The notes beneath the pieces were generated by a model. That model was not told the DNA's origin, ran no database searches, and was given only the letters and a program-made list of their open reading frames with translations. Of a DNA stretch of 64,000 nucleotides, positions 45,901 to 56,900 are shown one piece after another. The position numbers and the translations under genes are program-made. The number at the start of each line of letters is the position of its first letter. Within the stretch, counting starts at the first letter, position 1. Origin of the DNA: Rhizaria sp. SCN 62-66 (lineage: Eukaryota; Rhizaria, unplaced); the NCBI GenBank assembly GCA_001724265.1, contig MEDY01000011.1:155225-219224 (forward strand), given 5' to 3'.

Positions 45901-48900
45901 CAGCAGAGCGCGGCGGCGAGCGGCGGCCCCGCGAGGTCGAGGTCCGGCACGCGGCAGCACCGCGGCGCCGCGCCCTCGGCGACGGCGCGCGCGACCTCCT
46001 CGTCAGAGCCCAGGCGCTGGCGCAGCGCGCGGTAGAAGGCCGCAAAATGCCGCGCCGGTTCGGCAAGCCCGCAGTCGACGAGCACGGAGCGCTCGACAAG
46101 CCGCATGCGCGTGCCGCGCGGCCACACAGCGGGGTCTTCCTCCCAGTGCGGGTGCGCCTCCGCGCAGCCGTCGATGCGGCCGCATGGGCACTGCACGTAG
46201 CGCCGGTACACGAGGAGCGGCAGCGCGGCGTAAGCGTCGACGAGCCGCTGCAGGTCGCGCGGCCGCACCGCGCCGCGGGGACGCGATTGGCCCGGCGGCG
46301 GCGCCAACAGGGACACGGCCGCCGTCGCAGGGGCGGCGCTCGAGAAGCTGCAGCTCGTTGGGTCGGCAGCGTTTCTATCCTTGCTGGCGCTGGCGCTGGC
46401 GCTGGCGCTGGAGAGAGCGAGAGCGGCCTTGGAGCTGGAGAGAGAGAGCTCGGTGCCGCTGCTGCCGGGGACCGCGGCGGCCGCGGCGGCGGCGGCGAGC
46501 GCGGCGGCCGACGCCGACGCCGACAGCGGCACGGTCGCGCCGCCGCCGCCGTCGCACTCGCCAAGCGCCTCGCCCGCGTCGGCGTCGCCGGCCGCGGCGG
46601 CGGCGTCGGCGGCCGAGGGCGGCGCGATGCCCAGGCGCACGGCCAGCGCGCGCGGCGACAGCGGCGGCTCGCCGCGCTGCCCCGCCTGGCGCGCGTTGGC
46701 CGCGATCACCGACGCCTTGGCCGCGCCGAAGAGCCGGCGCCGCTTGTGGTGGCGGCCCGCCAGCCCCGGCAGCAGCGCCGCGGGCGGGCCCATGCTCCCA
46801 GCGCCCGAGCTCGCGATCGCGCTCGCAGTGGTGGTCGCGGCTGGGGGACTGAAGGGCGGCGCGGGCGCGGACGCGGGCGCCAGCGCCAGGGCCGGCGGCA
46901 GCGATCCCGCTCCCGCACTGTTGTTGTTGTTGCTGTTGCTGTTTTGCGCCGCGAGCATCGGACTCGCTGCCGGCGTGCCCGCGACCGACGACCCGCCGGA
47001 CACGTTAGCGGTGCCGGCATTTGCGCTGTTCGAGGCGTTCGCGGCGTTGGCCAGCGCGCGGGCGACGGCGGGCGCGCGGCGCGGGTCGTAGGCCGATGCG
47101 GGCAGCGCGGCCGCCGTCGAGGCGCGGCTTAACTTGTGTGATCCACGCGGCACGAGCAGCGGCGTGAGCAGGCGTAGCGGCAGCAGGTCCCAGAGAGCGA
47201 ACACCGGCGCGGCGGGGCGCGCGCAGGCCGCCAGCGCGGCGAAGCCCAGGCCCGCAACGCTCTGCTGCTGCGCGGCACTGCCACTGCCGCTGCCGCTGCT
47301 GCTGCTGCTGCTGCTGCTGCCAGCGGCGACTGGCGCGCTCTCGGCATTGACGCTGACGAGGCCGCTGCTGGCGTCGCCGCTGGCAGCGGAGAGCGCGGCG
47401 GCGGCGGCGGCAAGCGTCTTGCGCTGCGCGTGGGCGACGTCTAGCGCGCCCGCGGCGGCGGCGAGCGAGTCGGCGGCCAGCGCGGCGAGCTTAGCGCGGC
47501 CGGCGGCAGACAGCCCCGCGCCGTAGGCCGTCTGCACCGTGGCGGACAGCGCGCCGGCGCGGGCGGGCCAGGTGGAGGGGCGGAACTCGGCCAGCGAGGC
47601 CGCCACCTGCGACGACACGACCGGCGCGGCCTGGGGGGCAAAGGACTGGGACGAGAAGGGCTGGGATGCAAAGGACGAGGAGAGCTGGGCGGCGGCGGCG
47701 CGGGGCGCGAAGGCGGGGATGCCTCCCGGCAGCGGCAGCGGCAGTGGCAGCGGGAGCGGCACCGAGGTCGACTCGGGCCCCACGGCCATCGCGGCGGCGC
47801 TGCTAGGGTCGCTGTTGTTCAGGTTGGCGTTGCTGGGGAGAGAGCTGGTGCTTATCGAGGTGAGCACGCTCGGCTGCAGCATCTGCCCCTGCTGTTGCTG
47901 CTGCTGCTGCTGCTGAATCTGCTGCTGTTGCTGGGCATCGCCCGCGCCCGTGCCCGCGGCCGCAGGAGCGGAGGCGGAAGACGAGGCTGAGGGCGAGAGC
48001 AGAGAGTGGCTGGCCGGCGGCGGCGACTGCGGTTGTGGCTGCGGTCCCAGCGCCCCCGAAGCGGGCTCAGGGGTCGGGGCCGCCGCGGTGGGCTTGCAAG
48101 TCGGAGCATTCGCACCCGCGGCGCTGCCCGCAGCGGCTTCGGCGTGCGGCAGAGAGAGGGCTGGCACCGCAGCCGAGGACAGCGACGACGACGACGACTG
48201 CTGCTGCTGCTGTTGCTGTTGCTGTTGTTGCGGGGTAATGTTGCTAGCGAGACTGAAGACGGAGGCCAGCCGCGGCGAGCCCTGCAGCCGCCTCTGCTGC
48301 TGCTGGGTCACCCCCGCGGAGCCCATGCCCGCACTCGCGCTGGCGCTGGTACTGGCGCTGGCGCTGGCGGCGGTGAGCCGCGGCGACCCGTGCCCATGCG
48401 CAAGCCCCAAGCCGTGGCCTTGGCCGAGGGCGAGGCTGTGCGACAGCGGCGCGGGGAGCTGCTGCTGCGGCGGCGGCGGCAGCGTGGGGACGAAGAGCGA
48501 GAGCGCGGGGAACGAGGCGTCGACCTGCTGGGGCGCCCACCGCCATAACAGCGCCAAAGCGGCGCGCGAGAAGAGCGCGCTGCCGGCGCAGTCCTCGCAC
48601 ACCAGCAGCGGGGACACAATGCCGCCGCCGCCGCCGAGGGAGGAGCCGTCGGCTGCGGCCCCGTCCGCGCCCGCAGCGCCGCCGCCGCCGCCGGCCGGCT
48701 GCGACAGCGTGGCCGCGGTCGAGCCGGCACCAACAGTGCCTGGGAACGGGTTGCTGCTGTTGCTGTTGCTGTTGCCGCCGCCGCTGCTGCCGGAAGGGTC
48801 GTCGGAGCACGCGTCCGCAAAGGCGTCGACGCGGTGCCGCGCCGCGATGTCAGTGGCCTGTAGGCACACTGCGCAGCGCACCAACACCGTCACGGCGGCG

Positions 48901-49862
48901 GCGGCGGGAATGAGAGCGCCGGCGCTGGCGCCGTCCGCGGTCGTCAGCGCCGTCCCAGTCGCGGACGACGGCGGGAGCGGCGGGATCGCAAAGCCGGGGC
49001 CGGGCGCGGGTGTGGGGGCGAAGCCGGGGGACGCGCGGCGAGATTGCGACTGAGACTGAGACTGAGACTGGGGACCGGTCCCGCCAGCGGTGGCGGCAGA
49101 GGACGACGACGAGGAAGACGAGGGGGAGAGGAATGCGGAGCCGGTGCCGCTGGGCGTGGTGTAGCGCAGACTGATCGCGGTGGCGGATCCCGGGAATGCT
49201 GCCGCCGCTGACGACGACGACGACGACGACGAGGACAAGGCTGACGACGAGGACGAGGACGTTGGAGAGAGTGCAGACAGCACAGAAGCGCCAGCATTCG
49301 CGGCGGGGCCAAACTGCGGCGTAGTGCGCGCGCTGGGCGTGCCGCTGGCGGCCGGAGCCACGTTTATGATGCCGGTGGCACCGGCGGGCGAGGCGAGCGG
49401 GGCGCGAACGAGGCGTGGACGGGCAGTGAGCTCCAAAGCAACCCACCAGCGCTTGGCGCGGCGGAGCTCGAAGGGCGTGAGCGTGCGCGCGGGACCGTAG
49501 GCCGCGCGCAGAGACTGCGGGAGGTCGTCGAAGTAGGAGCGAAGGACGTCGGAACGCATCGCGGAGCACGTGCGTTCGAGGCGGGCGCGGGCGTTAGCTT
49601 CGAGAAAAGACGCGATCAACACACGAACATGCTCGGGAAGCGCCATGAATGGGCGTGCACCGGGGCAGGGCGCGGCAGGGACGAGGGCCTGCATGTCGGA
49701 GGACTCGGAGACGGAGGCGCAGGCTGAGACAGAAGCGGGGAGCGGCAGGGCGGGCGTCGGCGCGGCGGCGCGTGTGTGTGGGTCCCGGCCAGGAGAGGCA
49801 GAGGGGGCGGGCGCCGATAGACCCGTTCCCGCGAGCTGTTGCGGGAGAGACTGGCGATTCAT
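42933..49862 (-). CDS. Giant F-box protein, 2309 residues
   Basis: A single uninterrupted exon starting at ATG 49862 and ending in TAA. An F-box-like segment at about residues 71-112 (FMALPEHVRVLIASFLEANA, then RTCSAMRSDVLRSYF) suggests an SCF ubiquitin ligase adaptor. It is followed by FELRRAKRWWVALELTARPR. Cysteine-bearing segments occur later: CAVCLQ, CEDC, and YVQCPCGRIDGCAEAHPHW, which may bind zinc. Most of the remainder is disordered poly-Ser, Ala, Gln and Gly/His. No substrate-binding repeat (LRR, WD40, Kelch) is evident. Absence of introns over almost 7 kb contrasts with most neighbours; absence of TAA and TGA throughout supports real coding. Function beyond the F-box is unknown. Confidence 0.8.
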   Translation of the reverse strand: MNRQSLPQQLAGTGLSAPAPSASPGRDPHTRAAAPTPALPLPASVSACASVSESSDMQALVPAAPCPGARPFMALPEHVRVLIASFLEANARARLERTCSAMRSDVLRSYFDDLPQSLRAAYGPARTLTPFELRRAKRWWVALELTARPRLVRAPLASPAGATGIINVAPAASGTPSARTTPQFGPAANAGASVLSALSPTSSSSSSALSSSSSSSSSAAAAFPGSATAISLRYTTPSGTGSAFLSPSSSSSSSSAATAGGTGPQSQSQSQSQSRRASPGFAPTPAPGPGFAIPPLPPSSATGTALTTADGASAGALIPAAAAVTVLVRCAVCLQATDIAARHRVDAFADACSDDPSGSSGGGNSNSNSSNPFPGTVGAGSTAATLSQPAGGGGGAAGADGAAADGSSLGGGGGIVSPLLVCEDCAGSALFSRAALALLWRWAPQQVDASFPALSLFVPTLPPPPQQQLPAPLSHSLALGQGHGLGLAHGHGSPRLTAASASASTSASASAGMGSAGVTQQQQRRLQGSPRLASVFSLASNITPQQQQQQQQQQQSSSSSLSSAAVPALSLPHAEAAAGSAAGANAPTCKPTAAAPTPEPASGALGPQPQPQSPPPASHSLLSPSASSSASAPAAAGTGAGDAQQQQQIQQQQQQQQQGQMLQPSVLTSISTSSLPSNANLNNSDPSSAAAMAVGPESTSVPLPLPLPLPLPGGIPAFAPRAAAAQLSSSFASQPFSSQSFAPQAAPVVSSQVAASLAEFRPSTWPARAGALSATVQTAYGAGLSAAGRAKLAALAADSLAAAAGALDVAHAQRKTLAAAAAALSAASGDASSGLVSVNAESAPVAAGSSSSSSSSGSGSGSAAQQQSVAGLGFAALAACARPAAPVFALWDLLPLRLLTPLLVPRGSHKLSRASTAAALPASAYDPRRAPAVARALANAANASNSANAGTANVSGGSSVAGTPAASPMLAAQNSNSNNNNSAGAGSLPPALALAPASAPAPPFSPPAATTTASAIASSGAGSMGPPAALLPGLAGRHHKRRRLFGAAKASVIAANARQAGQRGEPPLSPRALAVRLGIAPPSAADAAAAAGDADAGEALGECDGGGGATVPLSASASAAALAAAAAAAAVPGSSGTELSLSSSKAALALSSASASASASKDRNAADPTSCSFSSAAPATAAVSLLAPPPGQSRPRGAVRPRDLQRLVDAYAALPLLVYRRYVQCPCGRIDGCAEAHPHWEEDPAVWPRGTRMRLVERSVLVDCGLAEPARHFAAFYRALRQRLGSDEEVARAVAEGAAPRCCRVPDLDLAGPPLAAALCCGNNGNSNSGSASCGTGDIGVAADSDSGGADAAGAGECLRALGRLIVPPAALLTVTNAPAANNSNGSGGGKSKSGGKRMGEDDAEDDDNDEDADAQCTCSQSKSESGSQLLSCEQRADADGSGAALTASATGSVVLSLTRCIGPATATAMATVTANAAAAEGKCGACVRRALASAGFVRARAACRFPVLRAHDGLVLSAARSRALTFAFTPAEAAAAVAHALPPAVRLHADGAACRHDGACGSGAQAQVQAQAQAQAQAMTADGNAASASASAAACGGGGEGAQSVRLARLLAQRLAHPYAPLAAGPLLPWFDADGCYHAGEADITTALGNAHVDAVLHQSNSIGGEAGASAADGASASVGPGAGDSLGVCQGKTVNIVGACTRPRLLLPGTASPTNASASTSDDAARWLALTGAQLAAVGARRALPSVTQSEPALASLARALLKPDNNSSVRESWASETARAAAAATAAMGALSATARDAIHAAMAASSASANSNANAVSVGANLTGGAAPGAAAAAAAAALVTVAATAAVSAGLGHALGCGSTSNSAHALAHGYGPSHGHGHGYGSGRGQSHALGSPSLAAAAAVAAPASAPAAVSLGLPAFSLAPPSAVSAHAGFASSGANAAITPTLTTPADGDARGDARANAGSNGGGGNNNNMSMNMNVSTGGGSGLGLNSSLMTDMNTPLPPAAGPAAAAGLMPMTDADPVSNADNGNNNGTAVTTDSNAAAAAASAGSARLGQRRASLKRGRDEGSPLLAANPNAANVNVGNYSDASVAAGVLPMLLAADAERDGDARNGVFVLPPAARGRSDSSGSARTGGAGAVAAAEAEADLAQQRAPQAIAHSRSRSGSGSSAHTNAHTRSSAHSQARSQRSHGMGVSAGDAVDDADSPNGNGDGDNNDDDDEDGDGLELPKNGAASASSAARAHGTPQSYSRSQRAPHNGNGNGVAASPPPPSSTSSSVSGSPPTTGAGSSRAGRARGVPKKFQGL

Positions 49863-51634
49863 AACAGAAAAGCAGGGGGCAGCCGTAAAAATCTGTTGGA
49901 AAAGGCGAGAGAGAGCTAGAAACGCTGTTTTAAGTGGTCGATTTGCAGGGGAGCAATAGAGGTGAGCTTACGTCAGTGGTGAGGAGCAAGATGGAGACTT
50001 TGAGGATATAGATGAAGATGATTTGACAAGACAATAAGATGAGCCATTACAAAAACACAAGACACAGTCGGAAAAATAGCCGAATGCACTTGATGTGTCC
50101 GATTTACACTCGATAAGAACGATGCTTTTGAACGTCTTCTGAGCCTCTGATCCAACCACAAATCGTTTTCGTGCATGCTTGGTCACCCGGATCAGAAATC
50201 ACACATTTCAAAGTGCTTTATCGGTTCATCTGGGCTCATTTGGAATAAAATTGCGGGTTTTGCATAAGACGCTATATGATACTGTATGAACTTTGAGGGC
50301 ATGCAAATTGGCTACGATCATTCGTGTGTATTTCTGGTCTGCTGTGCTGAAGGAGCGAATCTGCGATCGGATCTCAACACCGATATGCAAGTGATCGTCG
50401 TGTTCCTGCAACAGGATCTCGGTGTGAATAGGTTTTTATTGAGAGTTAGAAGTCATACATTGATTAATGCGTCTTGTTAAAATGTTCTATGTGGTTGTTT
50501 CTCGTACTTCAATTTGACCATGAACGGTTTGGGCACAGAATAATTGGGTTTTGGGTTTTATTATGATTCTAACATCGTCATACAGTCTCGATTATATAAG
50601 TATTATAAATGTTCTGACAATCTTCATTCATATGTTTCTTGGGTTATTGTTGTTTCTTGACTATTGGTTGCTATTTTGCGCCAGCACTAACCTTACCTCA
50701 TCATCAACACACACAAACAAGGTTTGCGGGCTCATGGGGCTTCAGCTTGACTTGACTCCACTCTTCGTAGCTGGGCTAAAAATGTAACGCAGGACAGTTC
50801 TGTGCAGCCATCCATACGCAATGCGCATTGCCGTGTGTCAGATTGGGCTCAGGGTTCACCTCGAGAGCCACACATCTAACACAGTCGCAATCAAACGCAA
50901 ATACACACACAACCACACAGACTATCGCGTGTTACAAGCTAGCGCTCGCGCAAATCGCTTGCGCTCACACTTACACGGTCACACACTCTACACTAGCTAA
51001 TCTCACTCTTACTCACTAACAAACAAAAGAAAACACTGCACATTTGTACACACACAAGACACAAAGTACACAACTGTAAAAAACGCGACTTCAATAACAA
51101 AAAACAAAAATAAAGAGCAAGCAGAGCAAGTACAATACGATCTCGCGATTGCTCAAGTAGAAGATAGGTAAGGTAAGATTACCATATCTGCATCTGAGCC
51201 AGCGCAGCTATTACAGCGCGCAAAGCCAGAGTTGCTAAAGTTGTCGTTGTGTTGCTGGTGTGTGACGTGTGTGCCGTCACTGTGTGTGTGTTTGTTGTGT
51301 TAATGTTAGTTTGTTGGTTGTTTTCCACCTCATTCTCCTCTCCATCATCAATATACCTTTCTCCGCACGCGTTTGACACTAGCACTCGCACTCACGTTCT
51401 GAGATGAGTGGATGAGCGATCGGGGCGCGCACGTGCAGATGATACATAGCGTTGACTGTTTGACCGACTCACATGCCTGACTTCACCGGCTACGATATTG
51501 TCTTTGCCGACAAAGAGATGAGACGAGATGATAATGTTGTCTCGGACAGATCGATGTCCGATGACACACCTTTGCACCGCCGCTGTCGCGCTTACTTGGC
51601 TTATTTGGATAGTTCGCGCTGCTTGCGTGCGTGC
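49863..51634. other. Intergenic region between giant F-box gene and PP1
   Basis: About 1.8 kb, AT-rich, with CA-rich tracts around 50880-51080. It serves as promoter for the F-box gene and 3' flank of PP1. No gene, tRNA or strong repeat is recognised. Confidence 0.55.
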
Positions 51635-52615
51635 TTACTTCTTGGCGGGGGCGATCTTCTTCTCCTGCGGCTTGAGGACCTGGAACGAGCACATGAGCGA
51701 CTCGTCGATGCTCATCATGGCGCCTGCGTTGTCGTACTCGTCGCAGTAGTTGGGCGCCGAGAAGATCGTCACCAGGCGGCGCTTGGCGAAGAAGTCGTAG
51801 CCGTCCTGCACGACCTGGTGTGCGCGACAGACCAGGTCCAGGTCGTGCTTCTTGAGAAAGCGAGCCACGACGTCGCCGCCGAAGGTGTAAGACACGCCGC
51901 GGTCGTTCTCACCCCAGGACAAGATGTCGCGGTCGGGATCGGACCAGAGCAGGTCGCACATGATGCCCGTGTCGGGCACATCGGCGGGACGCATGATGCG
52001 GCGGATCTGCTCCATCGAGTGGTGTTCGGGGGAGAGACCGCCGTGGACGCAAAAGATCTTCTCGTCAACGACGGCGGCGACGGGGAGGCAGTTAAAGCAG
52101 TCGGTGAACATCTTCCACACCTTGACGTTGTAGCGGCGACGGCACTCGTCGTGGAATCCGTAGATGCGGTTGATGTTCGCGCACTCGTGGTTGCCACGCA
52201 GGAGGAAAAAGTTCTCGGGGTACTTGATCTTGTAAGCGAGCAGGAGGCAGATGGTCTCAAGCGACTGCTTTCCACGGTCAACGTAGTCGCCCAGGAAGAG
52301 GTAGTTGGCGTCGGGCGGGAAGCCGCCGTACTCAAACAGACGCAGGAGGTCGTAGTACTGGCCGTGGATGTCGCCGACGATCTTGATCGGGGCCTCGAGC
52401 TCGAGCAGCATGGGCTGGGAGAGGAAGATCTCGCGCGAGCGCAAGCAGAGGTTGCGCAGCTCCGTCTCTGTCAGGGCTACCTGCTTGCCGGGACGCTTGC
52501 CGCGGACCGACAAAAGGTTCTCGATGATAGTATCGACGTTGAAGTTGTCGGCGCGCGCGCCGGTGCCGGTGGCGCTGAAGTTCGGACCAGTCTGGCCAGC
52601 GGGAAACTGAGCCAT
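51635..52615 (-). CDS. PPP1C: Serine/threonine protein phosphatase PP1 catalytic subunit
   Basis: A single coding exon of 326 residues ending in TAA. PP1 dephosphorylates Ser/Thr residues using two metal ions, with regulatory subunits setting its target and location. The metal-binding motifs [27 protein letters not shown] and [19 protein letters not shown] are intact. [20 protein letters not shown] and [17 protein letters not shown] are PP1-type rather than PP2A or PP2B. Length matches the family. ATG 52615 is the true start; the preceding in-frame codon is GTG. An AG at the end of CTCCCTAG about 25 bases upstream could be the acceptor of a 5' UTR intron. The tail is Lys/Pro/Ala-rich, as is common in PP1 isoforms. 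Confidence 0.97.
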   Translation of the reverse strand: MAQFPAGQTGPNFSATGTGARADNFNVDTIIENLLSVRGKRPGKQVALTETELRNLCLRSREIFLSQPMLLELEAPIKIVGDIHGQYYDLLRLFEYGGFPPDANYLFLGDYVDRGKQSLETICLLLAYKIKYPENFFLLRGNHECANINRIYGFHDECRRRYNVKVWKMFTDCFNCLPVAAVVDEKIFCVHGGLSPEHHSMEQIRRIMRPADVPDTGIMCDLLWSDPDRDILSWGENDRGVSYTFGGDVVARFLKKHDLDLVCRAHQVVQDGYDFFAKRRLVTIFSAPNYCDEYDNAGAMMSIDESLMCSFQVLKPQEKKIAPAKK

Positions 52616-53961
52616 CACAGTCGCGATGTTCTAGGGAGTGTACAAGTCGGGGGCAGAGGAACGAAAGTGGGCGTGGAAGGAGGCAAAGCAAACATCCGAA
52701 GAAAATGATTGTTGTGAGAAATAAAAAAAGACGAGACGCGAATAAATACAAGGGAGATATTGGAAGCATACAGTGGAGACGTCCTAAAAAACACGACTGA
52801 TTCCAAGGTACTTCGTCATTCGAGAACAGAGGACGTGATTCAATTAAGCCAACGTTTGCGTCGCGAGAAGAGTAGAGTAGCAAAAAAGCGGCAGAATAAG
52901 AGCAATTGGCTCGCGATCTACAAGAAAGCGGTCGGTATGGCTTGTGTAGGCCGGTGGGCGCGGCGCACGGGCGCGACGAGCGTTGTGGAGTGATGCCGTC
53001 AGTTAGAGGAGAGAGCCGCGCTCCCCGCGTCAGGCGCTCTGAGCGCCCGCACGGGCCACAGTACACCGGCCACGGGGGCGCGCTCCACCACCGAGTGGAC
53101 GCGCCACCGCAGGCAAGCGCCCCGGGGCCTGAGACAGTCGTGAGCGCGCGCGCGGGGGCTCGCAAAGCGCTCTGACGGGGTCTGCGAGGGGGAAGTGAGA
53201 GAGCGAAAGACTCGGCACATACGACAGCATCTTGCGGCCCACAGCCGCGTCCTCAGCCGCAAGGCCAAAAAGAAAAACATCACCAAAAGGCCTCTCCTAC
53301 AACATATTACCACCCTGGCACTTATTCACCCAATACAACTCTCGAAAAGTCACTTTTTGTGTTCGCATTGGACCTGCTTCATTTTCAAATCACTCTCGGC
53401 TGTGTCCGTTCTGACCAAAGTGGTGGACCGAAAAAGGGGTCTGCCATTTCGGCACAACAAGAGACTGTGGGCCAAGTTGGGGGTCGCAGACGGGACGATA
53501 GCATTTTGAAATGGGACGTCTGGATCTGTGAGGAGCGGATAATGTCAATTGTTACATTTAGAATGCATGTTTATCTATCATGTCTAGCTTTTACAGTCTC
53601 TCGTTGTCTCGTCTTGCCCCGCGTCAGGTGTCCCGACTGCAACGCCACTAACACCCTGCTTTAGCATCTTGGCTGCTCGTTGCTTTGCCATCCATTGCCA
53701 GCATGAGACTTTATTTGCACCCAATCGTTCATGATTTGCTATGTTTTTTGATGCTTTGGCTTTATATTAACATCCCTCACACTTCTTTTTCTCAAATACC
53801 TGCTGTACACGGCACTTGCGCCTGATTTAGAGCTTCTCGAACTTTCTCTCTCGTGCCAAACCCCTTCCTGCCTCTTCGCAGCCCTGCAGCTTCGCGCTCA
53901 GCACTCGCCCGCGCCCCCGCGTCACTTCCCCGCGCTTGTCGCGAGTTTTCCCCGCTGCCCG
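52616..53961. other. Divergent region between PP1 and HSF
   Basis: About 1.3 kb containing both promoters. A GC-rich island at about 52930-53180 stands out from AT-rich surroundings; it is probably leader or promoter of PP1. No ORF there has coding character. A heat shock element lies near HSF. Confidence 0.5.
53834..53846. promoter_or_regulatory. Heat shock element upstream of HSF
   Basis: TTCTCGAACTTTC is a perfect three-unit TTCnnGAAnnTTC array, the HSF trimer binding site, 115 bases before the HSF start codon. It suggests HSF autoregulation. The nine fixed positions could match by chance about once per window of this size, but the promoter location makes chance less likely. Confidence 0.5.
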
Positions 53962-56900
53962 ATGCAGGCGAACGCGTACGTGGCCGAGGCCGGCGACGAT
54001 GATGACGATGATAAGAAGACATCCTCGTTCCTTACTAAGACCTTCGCGATGGTCTCCGACCCCGCGAACGCAGCCATCGTGGCATGGAGCGACGCCGGAG
54101 ACGAGTTCATCGTCAAGAACGAGCACGCCTTTGCCGCTTCGCTGCTGCCCGCGCACTTCCGTTCACAAAACTTCTCATCGTTCGTGCGGCAGCTCAACTT
54201 CTACGGCTTCCGCAAGCGCACGTGCGCGAGCCAGGCGTCGGTGTTCAAGCACCCGTACTTCCGCCGCAACCGGCGCGACCTGCTGGCGAACATCAAGCGC
54301 AAGGTGAGCGAGCCTGCATCGCAGACGTCGCAGTCTGTGCGCGACTCGCTGACTTCGCTGCAGTCGCAGGTGACGGCGCTGCAGCACCAGTACGCCGACA
54401 TCTGGGCGCTGCAGAACAACATCCTGTACCTGCTCACCCGCGCCATGTCCCGCGACGCCTCGGACGCGCGGCTGCCGGCGCAGATGATTAACGTGGTCGC
54501 GCCCTCGGCGGCCCCCGCGCTGCCACAGCTGGGCCACTACGACGCCTCGGGCGCGCCTATTGTGCCCCCGCCGTCATCCTCGTCGTCGGCGCACGCGGGC
54601 GGCGCGGGCGGCGTGGCACTGGGCCAGATCTCGATGCCCGGCCAGGGCCACGGGTACCCGCAGCACCTCCAGGGTTCGGGCCCGCAGTTCAGCGTTGGCG
54701 GCGTTGGCGGCGGTGCTGGCGGCCACGGCGCGGGCCCGCCGCCCGTGGGCTCGGCGGCGACGCTCGTCTCCAACGGCGGCATCGTGACATCGTACGAGGA
54801 CGCCGTGGCCTCGGTCTCGGCCGCTGTCTCGGCCACGGACGCCGCGGGCAACTTTGCACAGTTCCGCCACCAGGGCGCCTACCCGCAGCAATACGGCTAC
54901 GGCCACAGCCACGGCCACGGCCACGGCCACAGCCACGGCCACGGCCACGGCCACGGCCACGGCCACGGCCACCATGGCCACGGGCTGCAAGGGCTGGGCA
55001 ACGCGCTCAACGCGCAGAACATGGCCACCAGCGGCAGCAGCAGCAGCGGTAGCGGCGGCAGCGGCGTCGCGCTCTCGGCCGGCGGTGGCGCTGGCGGCGG
55101 TGGCGGCCTGACCAGCGGCGGCGCAGTGGTGCCGTCGTCGGGCGCATTCTTGCACCACTCGGCCTACGGGATGGGTGGCGCGGCGCGGTCGGGCAACCCC
55201 GCCGAGCTGGGCCAGTACACCGGCGTCGGCATGGGCCCGCACACCAGCGTTGGCGGCAGCGTTGGCGGCGGCAGCGGCGGCGCAGTCGGCGCGCTCGTGC
55301 CCGCCGGCGGCGGCGCGGGCGCCGGCGTGGGCGGGTTGATGGGCGGCTTCGGTTACCACCACGGCGCCCACGGGCACCACGGGCACCACAGCCACGGCCA
55401 CGGCCACGGGCACCACGGCCACGGCCTTCAGCCGCTGGCGCTGACGCTGGCGCCGCCCGTGCCGGTCGGCCCCGCGGGCGCCGGCGGCGAGGGCAGCGCG
55501 GTGCGCATCCGCGCGCTGCCCGACGACGAGTACCTCGACGACGAGGACGACGATGACGACGACGACGACGGCGACGAGGGCGGCGACAAAGACGACAAGA
55601 GCAAGGGCAAGAAGGGGAGCGGCAACAAGGCCTCCTCTGCTGCCGCCGCGGCCGCCGCTGCCGCCGCCGCCGCCCCGGCGTCTTCCCGCGCCCGCCGCGC
55701 TAGTACCCGCAACAGCGCCGCCTCTGCCGCCGCCTCCACGCCCGCGGTCACGGCCGCTAAGGACAGCGCCGCGGGCGCGGGCGCGACCGAGGAGATGCGC
55801 GACGGCCGCTCGCGCCGCGCCCGTCTCTCGTCCTCGTCGTCCTCCGCTGCGGCCGCCACTCCGAACGCGGGGGTGATCTCGCTCCCCATGCTGCCCCCCG
55901 CGCCCCAGGGCAACTCCAACAGCGCGGGCTCCAGCAGCAGCAGCAGCTCGAGCAACAGCGGCGGCATCAACAGCATGAGCGGCTCGATGGCCGAGGTTGC
56001 GCGCCTGACATAGTTGGTCGCCGCGCTGCCGAGGCCGCCCCGCACGGCGTCCTCCGGCGGCGGCGTCAACCTCTCGGCGCTGCCCGGCCTCTCCGCGGCG
56101 CTCTCGGCTGCCACGGCCGCTGTCGGCGTCGCGTCGCCCTACAACAGCAACGGCTACGCACAGCAGCAGTACTATGGCGGGCCCATCGCGGACGGCAGCT
56201 CGCCCTACACGGCGGCGCAGCGCGGGCCGGCGTTTGCGTACCCTCTCACCGTCGCCGGCAACTACAACAACAGCAACAACAGCAACAACAGCGGCGAGAA
56301 CGGCGAGAGCGGCGTGTCCATCTCTGCCGTGTCGACCCGCAGCCCCAGCCCCGCGTCGGGCTCCGCGTCTCCGCAACAGCTGCAGCAGCACTTGAACCGG
56401 CTCACGCAGCTCTCGCAGGCCAACGCCGCGCGCTCGGCCCGCTTCCCCGCGCCGGCCCCGATCTCCGCGGTCACCGGCAACAGTCCTTTGTCCGCCGCGA
56501 CCGGCGCCGCCGGCCCGGGGGGCCTGCTGGGCGCCGCGCTCGCGGGCGGGTCCGCGCTGTCGCTGCCGATCGCGGCCGGCGCCAACGCCGCCGCGGCCGC
56601 GCAGGGCGCTGGCGTTAGCCTCCCCACGGGCGGCGCGCTCGTCCCGCATAGCAGCAGCAGTAGCAGCAGCAACGCGGCTGGCCCGCTCGGCGGCTTCAGC
56701 TTCAGCGGCGCCTACGGAGGTGGCGACGGCGGCTACGGCGGCTACGGCCTCGGCGGCGGCTTCGGCGGCTCGGGGCTGACCCCTGTCGCGCCCAACGCCG
56801 GCCTGCGGTCTCCGCTGCAGATCGAGGAGGTGACCCCGACCAGCTCCACCGTCTCGGACAACACGCCCGGCGGGCCCAACAACGCCGCCGCCGGCGCGTT

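Noticed and set aside
52930-53180. GC-rich island between PP1 and HSF as a possible extra gene
   Set aside because: No frame shows sustained coding composition, conserved motifs or GTACG introns; it is more likely leader or promoter DNA.
56011-56013. Simple stop-codon readthrough as explanation of the HSF TAG
   Set aside because: It cannot explain six consecutive TAGs in the other gene or the absence of TAG terminators. Reassignment covers all observations.
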